From positions 18,767,784 through 18,831,783 of the forward strand of contig NC_134526.1 in NCBI RefSeq assembly GCF_027942865.1: a stretch of DNA of 64,000 bases, written 5' to 3'. The DNA is from Odontesthes bonariensis (lineage: Eukaryota > Chordata > Actinopteri > Atheriniformes > Atherinopsidae). Positions within the stretch are counted from its first letter, which is position 1. Each line of letters starts with the position of its first letter. Made by a program: the position numbers and the translations under genes. The notes under the pieces were generated by a model. The model saw only the letters and a program-made list of their open reading frames with translations. It did no database searches and had not been told where the DNA came from. Below are positions 53,134 to 63,809 of the stretch, piece after piece.

Positions 53134-56100
53134 CTGAAAAGAGATAGAAAATATAAATATTTATAAAAGAATCAGTTCATTTGCATGGAAAATGATCAAA
53201 CTCCCACTTAACTATGCAGCTGTGTCGTTGTTGTGAATTTATGATCAGAGAACGCGTATTTCAGATAAATCATTATTCCATCTCAAATTAGGATTATTTT
53301 GATGAACATTACCTTCAATACATTCATCACCAGAGGCTGCAATGAAATTATTATTGCTGATTTGCATTGTAGTTCAACATATTTATATATCTTATAGAGT
53401 TATTTAGTTTAATGTGCTTTCAGAAACATGTGGACACACAGCAGAATTAAGTTTCAATCTACCTACAATGATGCACATTTTTGAAAATAAAATTGACTTT
53501 GTGTCAGGCCAGAGTTGATTCACCACAGATCTAATAAAACTTGTGGACATTTTAATTTAGGAACTTTTCCCTGTACAAGCTTCACTGATGGCTGACATTG
53601 TGCAGCTTGCATGGCTTTGTGCAATTATTAATACGTCACAAGACAAATATTGGGTTGATGACGATTATTGTGCGCTATTTTTGTTGTAACCTGACTGTGC
53701 TCTGTACATTTACTTAGGTCTGCACACTAATGAGATATTCATTATAAACTCGAGTACTTCCATTTCATCAATACATTTCAGACGGAAACGTACTCTTTGC
53801 TCGGCTACGATTGTTTACAAACTCTAGCTGCAAGTACCATTTTAGATGCAAAATTTAACAACGTGAAAAATAGATATAAAACGCCTTTAAATTACAAAAT
53901 GTCTTAAAAGCTAGTTGCTGGCAACATTCTTTTCTTCTGATGCTATAAAAAAAAAGCAGTTAGTTGTCAGGGTCGAATGTCAGAAGTCTAGAGACTATCA
54001 ACAGCTCAATCAACTACTGATTCTTCCCTCTAAACTTCTTGCATAGTCTCATTTCAGTGATATGTGTGTACAGCACTTTGGCCAACTGTGTTGTTTTCAA
54101 GCGCTATATAAATAAAGTTGGATTGGATTGATCCAATAATTTCAACAAAAATCTGATTAGAGAAAAGGTACAAAATTCCCTTTATGTGACACAATACATA
54201 TTAGAATCAAACCAAATGCTATAATTATATGTATATATATATTTAAATATATATATAATTATTTTTTTCCTGTGGGCTTTTTCATGCAAGATGTTTGTTG
54301 GTAACTTTGAGAACACTGCTGCTGAGGTATAGCTGAATACTTTCTCCACAATTGGTTTTGCACGAATATACTGTCATTGCAGTCATCTTATAATTAGTTT
54401 CCTGCTGAACCCGAATGGTCAAGTCAAAACCAAAATCCGTGCACAACGCTTTCATTTAGGCATGTCATTACCTTGAAAGTGGTGCTTCCGATAGTGAACA
54501 GCAGAGTGATGATGAATAGAAGGATGAAGGTGAGAGCTGTCTTGGCCATGTTATCTTCCTCTGCATCCATGGCCTCGCTCCAGCGGAAGCTTGGGTCAAC
54601 CAGGATGTCTGGACGTAGTGCAGAGTAATTGATCAGTAAAATCTTTGGACAGTCTACATTCAGCTTTGAGCAACGCTTTGTGACACATTGACCAACAACT
54701 GCACAAATTTCTCAAAGTAAGTCAATGTATTCTAAAACTTCACCGGTCAGAGTGGGTTTTATCTGTATCAACTGTGAGTGTCCCATAAGGTTTAATAGTT
54801 TAGCATGTTTTTACGCAATTACATTCTGATTACAGTCATCAATCTTGTAATGATCCTGACTTGCTTTTTTTAGAGACCCCATTATGTGCCTTGCATGACT
54901 TCGCTAGTGAGTCAGTATTTTAACTGTTTTTGAGACCACAGACCAATAGTTCAACTGTTATTTGTCTTATTGGGATTGCAAGACCCAGTAGAGCAAACAT
55001 GCAGAGACAGGTTGCAGAAGCTTTGTTAGCACTGTTTTCTGTGTATCAATATTCTACAATTTTGTAAAACTTATTCATGCGGGTATCTGCAGCCACTAGA
55101 TATCTAATACATGTAACGAAAGGAAAGCACTGACTCAACACTCCACACAAGATAAACATACAGTGAAACAGATGGATTAAATGAAGACATAAAGTGCAAG
55201 CGACACACACATCAACACAGTTGTCAAGTGTTTTTTTTTAGTTTTTTTTTTTTATTTTGAATCTGCATTAATAACACACAAACACAATGTCATATCACAA
55301 GCAGCAAACGTCAAACAACAGAAGACACAACAAAAACACAGAGTGACATCTACTAGGCCTTGCACGTTTCAGGGACGTTCAAGTTAAGGTTGACCAGGTT
55401 GGTACTTTCAGATGTTCTGTGTCCAATGGATCTGACAATGACTTTGTTTGAGTTTGTAATAGATTCGTGGGAAACAGCACAGCTATACACCACGTCACGC
55501 TTTTGCCACTGCTCGAGGCTGAGGGTTAACTGGCTGTAAACTGAGAAGAATCCATGATTATTTTCTATGGGGTTTGTGGTATTGATCAGGAATTCAGAGT
55601 CTGGTTCCATATCGTCAACAGACCAAGACACGAAAACGTCCTGCGGGTAGAAGTCTTTCACATAGCAAGTCAGGATCACCACATCTTTTCTAATATGTTC
55701 TAGTGGAGGCAGCATAAACACTGAAGGACGCTCAGGTGTTCCTGCAAGCACAAAAAAACAACAACAAGAGTCCAGAATTAAATCTATACTGCAAAAGATA
55801 CTCTGACAAAAAACAATGAGTTTGTTGTCATAACACAAAGGATTAAACAAATGCAATTTGGGAAATGGGCAGCAGTATACTTACCAGACATGCGTTCATA
55901 AGATGTCTTCAGTGGCTCTAACATACTACTATGATGAACACTGCAGAAGCGCTTAATTCCACTGGTCCATTCACCATAGCTGATATCAAGTTCGGCTTTC
56001 AATATACTTGATGATTCAGACTTATTGACGTAAACAAGTTCTTTTCCTTTCTCATCCTCCCATACAATCTTGTCCAATTTACCACGTTTTACTTTGACTT

Positions 56101-57836
56101 CACATGTTAAGACTCCTTTTCCTTTCAAAAACATGTCCTCACTTTTTGGGTCTATGATCTTTACATCCACATCTGCTGTGGGACACCCTTCACCACCTGA
56201 ATGAAGAATTGAACAGAACTTGTTTACAAGTCATATTGCAAATCAATGTGAAGTGAAATCAAACAAAAAAGTAATCGTTTTACTCACCAGAGGAACTTTC
56301 TTTGTTGGTCACATGTTCTTCTACTTTAGTTTCTGCGTTGTTTTCCCCTTTCCCCTTGAACTCGCATGTGAATTTTGCATTAGAAGGTATTTCAGCGGTC
56401 TTCACTGTGAGCAAACTTGCTGCACTGTACAATGTTGTTCCATTGGGGAATTTTCTGTCTCCAGACGGTGTAATGATCTCATCTATTATGTTGTTGATTT
56501 TGTTGCCATCTTTCAGCCATGTGAACTCAAATTTATTTGGTGAAAAATCTTTGGCAAAGCAGGAGAAGGATGTCTCCTCTTTTCCCTCAACAGAGGACGA
56601 ACACACTTTAAGCTCTGGCAACTGATAATACACGTCTGAAAAACAAACACATACACAAATATATGTTTGCAGAAGCAAGAAATATACACACATATATATG
56701 CAGAAGCCCAGGTAAACAATGTGCCACTGTTATCATTTGATGAATATTTTCTTTTTCAGACAATGGTACAGTATAACAAAGTTTGTATATGTACTGTAAC
56801 TTGAACACATAGGTGCACATAATTATGCAACTAATCTTGTTTCTAAAGTGGGCACAAGAAATCAAAGAAAAATATAAAATTTTCACTTTCACTTAAATGA
56901 ACAGCAGAGCTCTGAGGCTCACTTCTGCATATACATTGACTGGCAAGCAAACACAGACTTAATCTGAATGTTAATTATGTTAATTATCAACAGATAGTGA
57001 AAATAGAGACAGGCAGGGGAGAGGGAGTACTGGGATTATGCAGATAGATGGAAAGAAGCACAACACACTACTATAGTCTCTGACAGCTGCAGGGGACGTT
57101 CAGTATACTAGTGAGGATGGAAATAGACAGTCAGATGCTTAATATTCCAGATACTCTAACATTTTCATTTCAGTTTATCCTGCCAGTTCTAAATGTAGAA
57201 AGTAAGCACATGCAATTGATGGCTGTATACATTTTTGTGTTAGAATTTACAAGTACTGTATTTAGCCCAGTATCACCTTTACATGCTGTAGACTATTGAT
57301 TTATCAAATTAACACTGAATCCGTTGACAGAGCCGACCGATTCTCACAACGTATTATGCCCAAATTCACTGTCAATAATCCGTTACAAAACTGATCCAAA
57401 AGTTCTTTTATAAATGATGCATTTTCTTTAAAAGCCTTCAACTTGTTTTTTCATTCTGAATTTTGAGAAACATGCAAACCACTTACAATCTAAATAAGAC
57501 ACTAAAAAGTAATGATTGGTTACATAGCATAAGTCTTACTTGGCTTTTGGATAGGAGCCTGTCCAGTCCCTGCAGCATGAGTCGCGACACATTCGAAACG
57601 CTGTTTTGCATCCCAGTCCTGTCTCTTGACTCGGATTTGACTGATTCCCATATATTCGCTGCCCTTTTGTATTGGAGGGTACTGAATGAAGTCAGTCAAA
57701 GCGGTGCTGCCTTGTTTCCATGAGAAAGTCAGCGAGGAGGGAGTAAAACCGGTGGCAAGGCACCCAAGGGTGACCGTCGCTCCACTGCCAGAACCACATT
57801 GCATCAGAGGAAATACACTAGGCTTTGTCGAAGCCG
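53125..57836 (-). CDS. ighm: Immunoglobulin mu heavy-chain constant region (Cmu1-4, secretory tail, TM)
   Basis: Four Ig-domain exons (57836-57540, 56635-56288, 56196-55885, 55741-55353) and two membrane exons (54608-54472, 53133-53125). All internal junctions are phase 1 up to TM1. Secreted IgM ends in the Cmu4 tail [14 protein letters not shown], whose penultimate-region Cys supports polymer formation. A poly-A signal on the minus strand lies at 55,256-55,251. Membrane IgM in teleosts is made by joining TM1 to Cmu3, skipping Cmu4; the phase here permits that. The J array lies upstream, with only about 490 bp between the last J and Cmu1. Confidence 0.95.
53179..53367. promoter_or_regulatory. 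Octamer pair, candidate IgH 3' enhancer (Emu3'-like)
   Basis: Two perfect octamers ATTTGCAT at 53,179-53,186 and 53,360-53,367, 181 bp apart, in the intron between mu TM1 and TM2. The catfish IgH enhancer (Emu3') is known to lie around the 3' end of mu and to depend on octamers. Function here is inferred from motif and position. Confidence 0.5.
54060..54131 (+). mobile_element. LINE/SINE 3'-end fragment in mu TM1-TM2 intron
   Basis: ACAGCACTTTGGCCAACTGT followed by AAGCGCTATATAAATAAAGT and TGGATTGGATTGAT, the stereotyped 3' end of a fish L2/CR1-type retroposon. Only the tail is present. Confidence 0.6.
54472..54608 (-). CDS. ighm: IgM transmembrane exon 1
   Basis: An acidic linker ([11 protein letters not shown]) followed by the membrane helix [20 protein letters not shown] and STTFK. 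Phase 1 entry and phase 0 exit. Acceptor CGTCCAG, donor GTAATG. The linker length matches direct joining to Cmu3 in other teleosts. Confidence 0.93.
55251..55256 (-). terminator. Poly-A signal of secreted IgM
   Basis: AATAAA on the minus strand about 97 bp after the secreted stop, within a T-rich (plus-strand) run. Its spacing fits the secreted mu mRNA 3' end. Confidence 0.6.
55353..55741 (-). CDS. ighm: IgM Cmu4 exon with secretory tail
   Basis: [39 protein letters not shown] and [18 protein letters not shown] and KDFYPQ are hallmark Cmu4 segments. The tail runs to PETCKA and a TAG stop. Unlike many fish Cmu4 tails, the Cys is followed by Lys-Ala rather than Tyr. NTT is a possible glycosylation site. 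Confidence 0.95.
55885..56196 (-). CDS. ighm: IgM Cmu3 exon
   Basis: [20 protein letters not shown] then [20 protein letters not shown] and [12 protein letters not shown]. The Cys in GEGCP lies before the domain and is a candidate inter-heavy-chain Cys. Donor GTAAGT, used for both Cmu4 and, by inference, TM1. Confidence 0.94.
56288..56635 (-). CDS. ighm: IgM Cmu2 exon
   Basis: [40 protein letters not shown] and [13 protein letters not shown]. The extra Cys in KVCSSS may form an inter-chain bond. NGT is a possible glycosylation site. Acceptor TGTTTTTCAG, donor GTGAGT. Confidence 0.94.
57540..57836 (-). CDS. ighm: IgM Cmu1 exon
   Basis: [20 protein letters not shown] then [20 protein letters not shown] and [12 protein letters not shown]. 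The Cys in MQCGSG is where heavy chains pair with the light chain. Acceptor TTGCTTCCCCAG, donor GTAAGA. This exon is also expected in IgD transcripts. Confidence 0.95.
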
Positions 57837-58324
57837 CTGGGGAAGCAAAAAAGAAATGTTTGAGCAAAACAAGCAAATAGAAATGAAATAACTACCAACA
57901 ATTTTTTGTGAACTTTGAAACATTCTCTTAATATTCTCATCTTAAAGGTTCTATTTAAAGAGAAGTCGGTTCAATGATATTCAATAATGATTCAATGATA
58001 CCAAAATAATTTTTTTTTAAAAAGTGTTAATGCTGACATTTTAAAGCATTAAGTGTTGACTTTTTTCAGTTTTCCCATCTTTAGTCATTTTATTGTATTA
58101 AGATTAATATTACCCAATGCTAAAATTTGTTTGCTTTTTTTAAATAATAAAGAAAATTGGCAATTTATTTTCAACGCACAATTTCGACTAAGACTTGTTA
58201 TTTTCACGGGTGAGGAAAGGTATTAAGTGATAAATATCTGTCAAACAGTTAATGGCACATTCTTACAAAAACCTTTTATTTTTCTCTGAAATTTAGTGGT
58301 TTTTCGTTAGTAGATTGTGCTTAC

Positions 58325-58387
58325 CTGATGAGACGGTGACCATTGTACCTTTACCCCAGTAGTCAAAAGCAGCATAGTAACACAGTG
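58325..58387 (-). other. ighj: IgH J segment 11 (nearest Cmu1)
   Basis: Coding 58,380-58,325 reads YYAAFDYWGKGTMVTVSS, perfect heptamer at 58,387-58,381, weak nonamer TAAAAAGAA after 23 bp. Donor GTAAGC. The distance to Cmu1 is about 490 bp. Confidence 0.9.
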
Positions 58388-58612
58388 CTCAATCTACTTC
58401 ATTCTCAGTTTAAAAAGAAGCTAATCCATGAATGTTGAAAACCAAATTCTTCTAAACGTTTTATGCATTTAACTAATTTCAAAGTTTTATGAAAACCACT
58501 CAAACCGGCCAACATCCACACTCACCATTAAAATGAATTTTTGGAATACGGCATTTGCGAACAGTGTTACGGTGAGTCTTTACATAGTGATACTTAATAG
58601 TTCAAATCCTAC

Positions 58613-58665
58613 CTGAAGACACTGTTACTACGGTCTTTTCCCCCCAGATGCTGAAAAACCCAGTT
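58613..58665 (-). pseudogene. ighj: IgH J segment 10, degenerate
   Basis: It reads FFSIWGEKTVVTVSS before a GTAGGA donor, so the WGxG motif is broken (WGEK) and FDYW is replaced by FSIW. The expected heptamer is only CCCAGTT (5/7) and the nonamer is poor. It probably cannot rearrange or fold normally. Confidence 0.75.
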
Positions 58666-58882
58666 ATCCACATATTTAACAAAAATTAATTAACATCACA
58701 TTCCGTCATATCATTTCACAAAGTTTGCCTTTAAAACTTTTTAGACTAAATATAAAATTAAAACCTGTTTGCAGAGTTACGTTACAACTAGATTTCACAA
58801 CAAGGTTTAAAGAATTCCATATATATTTAATTCATATGGATACAATTTTTTTACTGTTATTAGAAACAATAAAATGTCATAC

Positions 58883-58945
58883 CTGATGTTACAGTGACCA
58901 TTGTGCCTTTTCCCCAGTAGTCAAAAGCTTCGTAGTAGCACAGTG
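58883..58945 (-). other. ighj: IgH J segment 9
   Basis: Coding 58,938-58,883 reads YYEAFDYWGKGTMVTVTS. Perfect heptamer at 58,945-58,939; weaker nonamer TAAAAAAAC (6/9) at 58,969-58,977. Confidence 0.9.
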
Positions 58946-59236
58946 CTGAATCTACTTAACTCTTAGTATAAAAAAACTAATCGATCAGCGCAAGACAATT
59001 TCATATTTAGTAATTCTCAAAAATGTTTTGATACCCACTCAAAACACGCAAAACAGGCTGACCATTAACATCACTTTTAACAATATCGCAGTTGAGGAAT
59101 TTAGATTTTTTTTGCCTTTTTAAAAACTGTAAATCAGTTTACTTTTAGGCTTTACATATTAAGAATTATACTACGACAAAGACTTGGTATTTAAAAATCC
59201 AAAACACACCATACAGTAGATTTAAAATAGTCTTAC

Positions 59237-59297
59237 CTGATGACACTGTTACCATCGTGCCTTTTCCCCAGTAGTCAAAAGCCAAGTAGTCACAGTA
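59237..59297 (-). other. ighj: IgH J segment 8
   Basis: Coding 59,290-59,237 reads YLAFDYWGKGTMVTVSS. Heptamer CACAGTA, nonamer ATAATAACC (7/9) at 59,321-59,329. Confidence 0.9.
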
Positions 59298-59539
59298 AAA
59301 AGACTCAACTGACACTCCCAATAATAACCCATAACCGTTACATCCTGTTATTTAATACTACATAGTTTGGTCAGGATAATATTAGCAAATCTATACAAAG
59401 TCAACACATCTTTGTAGTATTATCCTCCAGCTGTGTTTAACAGCCACAAAGTCACATTTTTGACAAATTATTGCGTCAGCCGTTTTGTTCAAGTAATCTC
59501 AAATATATTTCTCAAAATAAAAACGAGAATATTACATAC

Positions 59540-59599
59540 CGGAGGTGACGGTGACCATTGTGCCTTTTCCCCAGTAGTCAAAAGCACCGTAGCACAGTG
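59540..59599 (-). other. ighj: IgH J segment 7
   Basis: Coding 59,592-59,540 reads YGAFDYWGKGTMVTVTS. Perfect heptamer at 59,599-59,593; the nonamer-like TAAAAAACT (plus strand) sits at the 22-23 bp position. Near-copy of J9 in its 5' flank and J5 in its 3' flank. Confidence 0.9.
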
Positions 59600-59855
59600 C
59601 CGAATGTCCTTAACTCTTAGTATAAAAAACTAATCGACAAACGATCAGCGCAGGACAATTTCATATTTAGTAATTCTCAAAAATGTTTTGATACCCACTC
59701 AAAACACGCTGACCATTAACATCACTTTTAACAATATCGCGGTTTAGGAATTTCTTGTGTTTACCTTGAATTACATATTAAGAATTATATTACGACAAAG
59801 ACTTGGCATTTAGAAATGTAAAACACACCATACAGTAGATTTAAAATAGTCTTAC

Positions 59856-59916
59856 CTGATGACACTGTTACCATCGTGCCTTTTCCCCAGTAGTCAAAAG
59901 CCCAGTAGTCACAGTA
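59856..59916 (-). other. ighj: IgH J segment 6
   Basis: Coding 59,909-59,856 reads YWAFDYWGKGTMVTVSS. Heptamer CACAGTA, nonamer ACAATAACC (8/9) at 59,940-59,948. Near-copy of J8. Confidence 0.92.
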
Positions 59917-60157
59917 AAAAGAGTCAACAGACACTTCCAACAATAACCCATAACCGTTACATCCTGTTATTTAATACTACATAGTTTGGTCAGGATAATA
60001 TTCGCAAATCTATCCAAAGTTAATACATCTTTGTAAAGATATCCTCCAGCTGTGTATAACAGCAACAAAGTCACATTTTGACAAATTATTGTGTCAGCCG
60101 TTTTGTTCAAGTAATCACAAATGTATTTCTCAAATTAAAAACGAGGATATTACATAC

Positions 60158-60215
60158 CGGAGGTGACGGTGACCATTGTGCCTTTTCCCCAGTAGTCAAA
60201 AGCGTAGTCACAGTA
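60158..60215 (-). other. ighj: IgH J segment 5
   Basis: Coding 60,208-60,158 reads YAFDYWGKGTMVTVTS. Heptamer CACAGTA (6/7) and nonamer ACTAAAACC (8/9) at 60,239-60,247. Donor GTATGT. Its 3' part is nearly identical to J7, reflecting the local duplication. Confidence 0.92.
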
Positions 60216-60463
60216 CAACAAATGATCAACTACCCCATACTAAAACCTGCTAACTGATTAATATAATTTCTGTAACAGACTGTTTTATCACTATTTAACT
60301 TTGGCATATTTTCCTTGAACTGTACAATATTCAAACTGAGTCGGCAGATTTAGAAATGAATGGATAACACTGTGTCGCAACTGGATTTCTTAAAAAAAGT
60401 AAAAAAAATACTGTTTTCAAAACAAAATCTAAACATTCGACAGAAAAATTGAGATCGGCTTAC

Positions 60464-60521
60464 CTGATGTCACAGTAACTGTGGTTCCTTTTCCCCAGTA
60501 GTCAAAAGCGTCGTCACAGTG
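60464..60521 (-). other. ighj: IgH J segment 4 with consensus RSS
   Basis: Coding 60,514-60,464 reads DAFDYWGKGTTVTVTS. The recombination signal is perfect: heptamer CACAGTG at 60,515-60,521, exactly 23 bp of spacer, then nonamer ACAAAAACC at 60,545-60,553 (plus-strand reading). Confidence 0.95.
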
Positions 60522-60668
60522 TAATGTTTCAACATATCCAACATACAAAAACCATCACCTCAAAGACACTGGTGATGCCACTTAGGTGGGAATATGGCAC
60601 ACCAACCAGTGTAATAAGTACCTCTCTAAAATGAATAATACAAGAAAAAGTATCCTTCTGTTTTTTAC

Positions 60669-60726
60669 CTGTTGTGACAGTGACCGTCGTTCCTTTCCCC
60701 CAGTAGTCAAAAGCATTGTCACAGTG
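60669..60726 (-). other. ighj: IgH J segment 3
   Basis: Coding 60,719-60,669 reads NAFDYWGKGTTVTVTT. Perfect heptamer at 60,726-60,720, nonamer-like ACAAAATTA (plus strand) after 23 bp. Donor GTAAAA. Confidence 0.92.
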
Positions 60727-60848
60727 TATAGTATGAGTACATTCAACATACAAAATTAGGCATCTTTGAGTCTGAGGTCTAAAAATGCCAAATTAAAGAG
60801 TCAAGTTATTACAATTACAGTGCGATGACAAAAAGCTTTGTTTTTTAC

Positions 60849-60906
60849 CTGATGTGACAGTCACCATCGTTCCTTTTCCCCAGTAGTCAAAGTAGTTGTC
60901 ACAGTG
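60849..60906 (-). other. ighj: IgH J segment 2
   Basis: Coding 60,899-60,849 reads NYFDYWGKGTMVTVTS. Perfect heptamer at 60,906-60,900 and a nonamer-like GCAAAAATA (plus strand) 23 bp on. Donor GTAAAA. Confidence 0.92.
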
Positions 60907-61139
60907 ACAAATTTCAATAGAACTCGAGTGCAAAAATAGCTCACATACTTGTGTCATTTAATAAGTTATTGTACACTATCAGCAGAGTACTAGAACATAC
61001 CCGTCACTGACCCAGAGCTTCAATTTTTAACAAGGATTATACTGTAGCTTACGTGGAGAACAAAATCAAGAAAAACTCAGTGATAATCAGAAAACAATAT
61101 TGGATTTTGTTGACTTAATATACTTTGGATCATTCTTAC

Positions 61140-61197
61140 CTGATGTTACAGTGACTTGTGTTCCTTTCCCCCAGTAGTCAAAGTAGCCATCACAGTG
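61140..61197 (-). other. ighj: IgH J segment 1 with 23-RSS
   Basis: Coding part 61,190-61,140 reads GYFDYWGKGTQVTVTS, splice donor GTAAG follows. The heptamer CACTGTG (minus strand) abuts at 61,197-61,191 and, after exactly 23 bp, a nonamer-like motif (ACAAATACA on the plus strand, 61,221-61,229). This is the 5'-most J in the window. Confidence 0.92.
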
Positions 61198-61229
61198 AGA
61201 TACTACAGTCTACTGCTAATACAAATACA

Positions 61230-62999
61230 TATTTAGTTTGAATCAAGAATAAGATACAGGTTTGCTTCCAAAGCAATTCACACTGTACTATTTCTGAGCA
61301 TTCTCCCTTGAGATTTTCATTTCCTCTTTGAGTTACATAAAGTTATATCTGCTTGCAGCAGTAACAGTGGTTGCACACTTCCTCTCCTGTCCATTTCCAA
61401 CAGCATGGACCTCACACAGACACTGAACACAGCCAATAAATGTTATTGTCATTAATTGGATTTTTTGTCCCTCGGTCTTCCTTTTAATAAGTATTCTATG
61501 TTCATGTTGACCTTATCTAGCCATGTCACTCAACCACACAGCAATTCTGCAAGTGTTTAGTCTACTAAGTTTCCATTTGAAATGTTTAATAATTCATTAA
61601 AAAGCAGAGGCTCTTTTTTTTTTTTTAGATCTGTTCTAAACCTTCACTAAGTCTAATTGGTTTCTAAACCTTACCAAACAGCTAGTGAGAACAAAGCTAA
61701 TAAACAATGGTTTGTTAAGTAGCCACATTCTCTGTGACAAAGGTCAGCAACACATTCTGCTGTCACATATATGTCACATATTTTCCGGCTAGTGTACCTC
61801 AGAAGTGAGAAGCTGTACCACAAAATCATGAAATTTTCTACCATGAGATCAATATAACATAACAGTTCTGATTTAGTTCTCATAGGTAAGCTGCCCTCTT
61901 GGGAAAGCTTATACTGGTTGTCAGACAGGAAATAAGATTTCTTGTGGCTTCTTATAGTTTTTTGTTTCCCTTGTTGGAGATAAAATCTCAAATGTGTCAG
62001 TTGTGACAGCATTATGATTTACTGATTGTCACACAACATTTATGTTCCAAAGGAAAAACTAAACACATCCACAAGACTCTTTGGCAGAGTGCTCTGCAAA
62101 TTTGATGTGAGTCAACTTTTTTTTTGATGAACGAGTGTGACTGTGCACGAGTGTGATATCTTCACACCTGCCTTGACTGTGATTAACTGGTGTCTGCACA
62201 CCCTCTGCCCAAAAGTTGCCTTCAAAAACATCGTCAACACAGCCAAAAAAGTCGAAACAAGGGAATTTATTGGCAGAGGGCTTTGTCTCTGGAGAGAAAT
62301 AGTCAGCTTCTAACTTCTATTGGGCCATTGTGTTTTTTAGTTTTTAGGATAAAGTATGTCTTTAATTGCTCCTGATAAATGTTAACAAGCGTACCCAGTG
62401 ATCAGCTCCTAGACAAGTGCCATAATCCCACAAAACTGCTGTCTTGACCATCGTCTCTTGCTCAATCTCTTGTAATGGTGGTACTTGTTTCTATTGACAG
62501 AAAAGAACATTTTCACCATTCAGATAAACTTAGCACACCAAGATTTATATCTATCTATTATATTTAAATGTTCTGTTCTCCAGGTAGCTTTGTAGTTGGA
62601 GGATTCACGTTGTATGCACACTTTGTAGTACATAATCAAAATCGCTCCCCACAAAAAGCTTCAAAACAGCTTTTTTTGGTTGCATCATGGCACAAATAAA
62701 GACGGTTTCTGATAACCTCAGGGAAAGAACTGATCCACATAAGACTGGAGAAGATTAAAAACCCTTTGCTAAATAGTTTTGACACCATCAGTGTATATTC
62801 TGACAAACAAATGCAAAAAAATCAAGACCAGGGGTGGCTTGCCTCTACAGTATAGAGACAAAGATAACATCATGCAAAGAGTCACATGACAAATGCATTC
62901 CCAGTCTAAAACAGCAGCAGACACTTAAACAATTCAGTCAGACAACTCACATATGAATGTTTATAAGTCTCTGTTAAAGAATATAAATGTAGCACCGCG
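61230..62999. other. Region 5' of the J array, no D or V segment seen
   Basis: I looked on both strands for a short D core between a 12-spaced heptamer/nonamer pair and found none that holds up. The stretch is AT-rich unique sequence with short open frames lacking similarity. D and V segments must lie beyond the window or on another block. Confidence 0.55.
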
Positions 63000-63809
63000 T
63001 TAGTTCTGGCAGACCACGTTAGTCAACGCGCCCTTTGCCTGTTGGCTGACGCCGACCCAACCCTTATGGCTGTCCACAACCAGCTGCGCTCAATGGGTAA
63101 TCAGCTGCTGCTCGCAATTGGATGCTGGCATTTGGGGCACTTCATTTAAACTTGGTTTGCTGTCACTGCTTTTTTTTGCTTTCTGCTTGCAGCCTTCCAC
63201 AGCAGCTCCCCTGCGTAGGGGCAAAAAGTTTTGCTTTCTGCTTACAAGACGTAGCTCCGATTAGCATACGCGCCGATGCTAGTATTATTATTGTGCTGCT
63301 TACCCTGTCGTCCGGCATGGATCCCCGCTGCCGGCGGAGTCGGTGAGTCTGCCGGAGAACTCGGAGATTCGGCTGAGATGGACGCGTGGAGGACACCGAC
63401 CTTCCCAAATCCAGTCGAGCCAAGACGCGACACCGGGCGGGCTGTCACAGCGCGCCGCGGTCAGAGTCAAGGTAGGCCGCGGCGGGCTCCTGTACGTGGC
63501 AGGGCTTGCTGCGGTTAGACACGCGGCTTATTTTACACCGATTTCACATGATTTTGCGTGACTGTAGCTGTGGCGCGGGCTTATGCCAGCGCAGTTGGAT
63601 TACAAGCCATCCTCCTAATTGGTCCGTTGGATCCTCGCGGTGTTGCTTCTAAAGGCGCTAGCATGGTTGCCGCGTCTGTCACGGCGGTGTCGCACCGTGA
63701 CGTCAAAATGACGTTTCAGGCATGGCGCTTCCCTTGAAAAGACGGCGCAGCGCGTTGTCGTGCACCAGTCGATTTTTGTAACTTGGCTGCGCCGAGAACA
63801 ACGAACTGG
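63000..63809 (+). promoter_or_regulatory. CpG-rich upstream region with CRE
   Basis: CG dinucleotides rise sharply here. A perfect CRE TGACGTCA lies at 63,698-63,705, about 105 bp before the ATG of the MADF gene, followed at once by a half CRE TGACGTTT. Part of the stretch (63,000-63,500) has a look of old retroelement sequence, but I could not assign it. Confidence 0.45.

Larger units (their letters stand above)
58883..60158 (-). repeat. Tandem duplication of a two-J unit
   Basis: The block from J9 to J7 (about 657 bp) and the block from J7 to J5 (about 618 bp) are near-identical along their length, including shared flanks such as TAACATCACTTTTAACAATA and GTTACATCCTGTTATTTAAT. The length difference is an indel in the J9-J8 spacer near 59,100-59,150. 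Confidence 0.88.

Noticed and set aside
57837..58324. Switch region or Emu enhancer in the J-C intron
   Set aside because: No G-rich pentamer repeats and no octamer found in this short intron.
61230..63000. D segments upstream of the J array
   Set aside because: A few heptamer-like strings (for example near 61,370 and 62,140) lack a 12-bp spaced nonamer on the correct side and a paired signal.
63276..63518. Open frame of 80 codons in the CpG-rich stretch
   Set aside because: Arg/Pro/Gly-rich composition expected from GC-rich DNA, no domain recognised, overlapping frames on the other strand.
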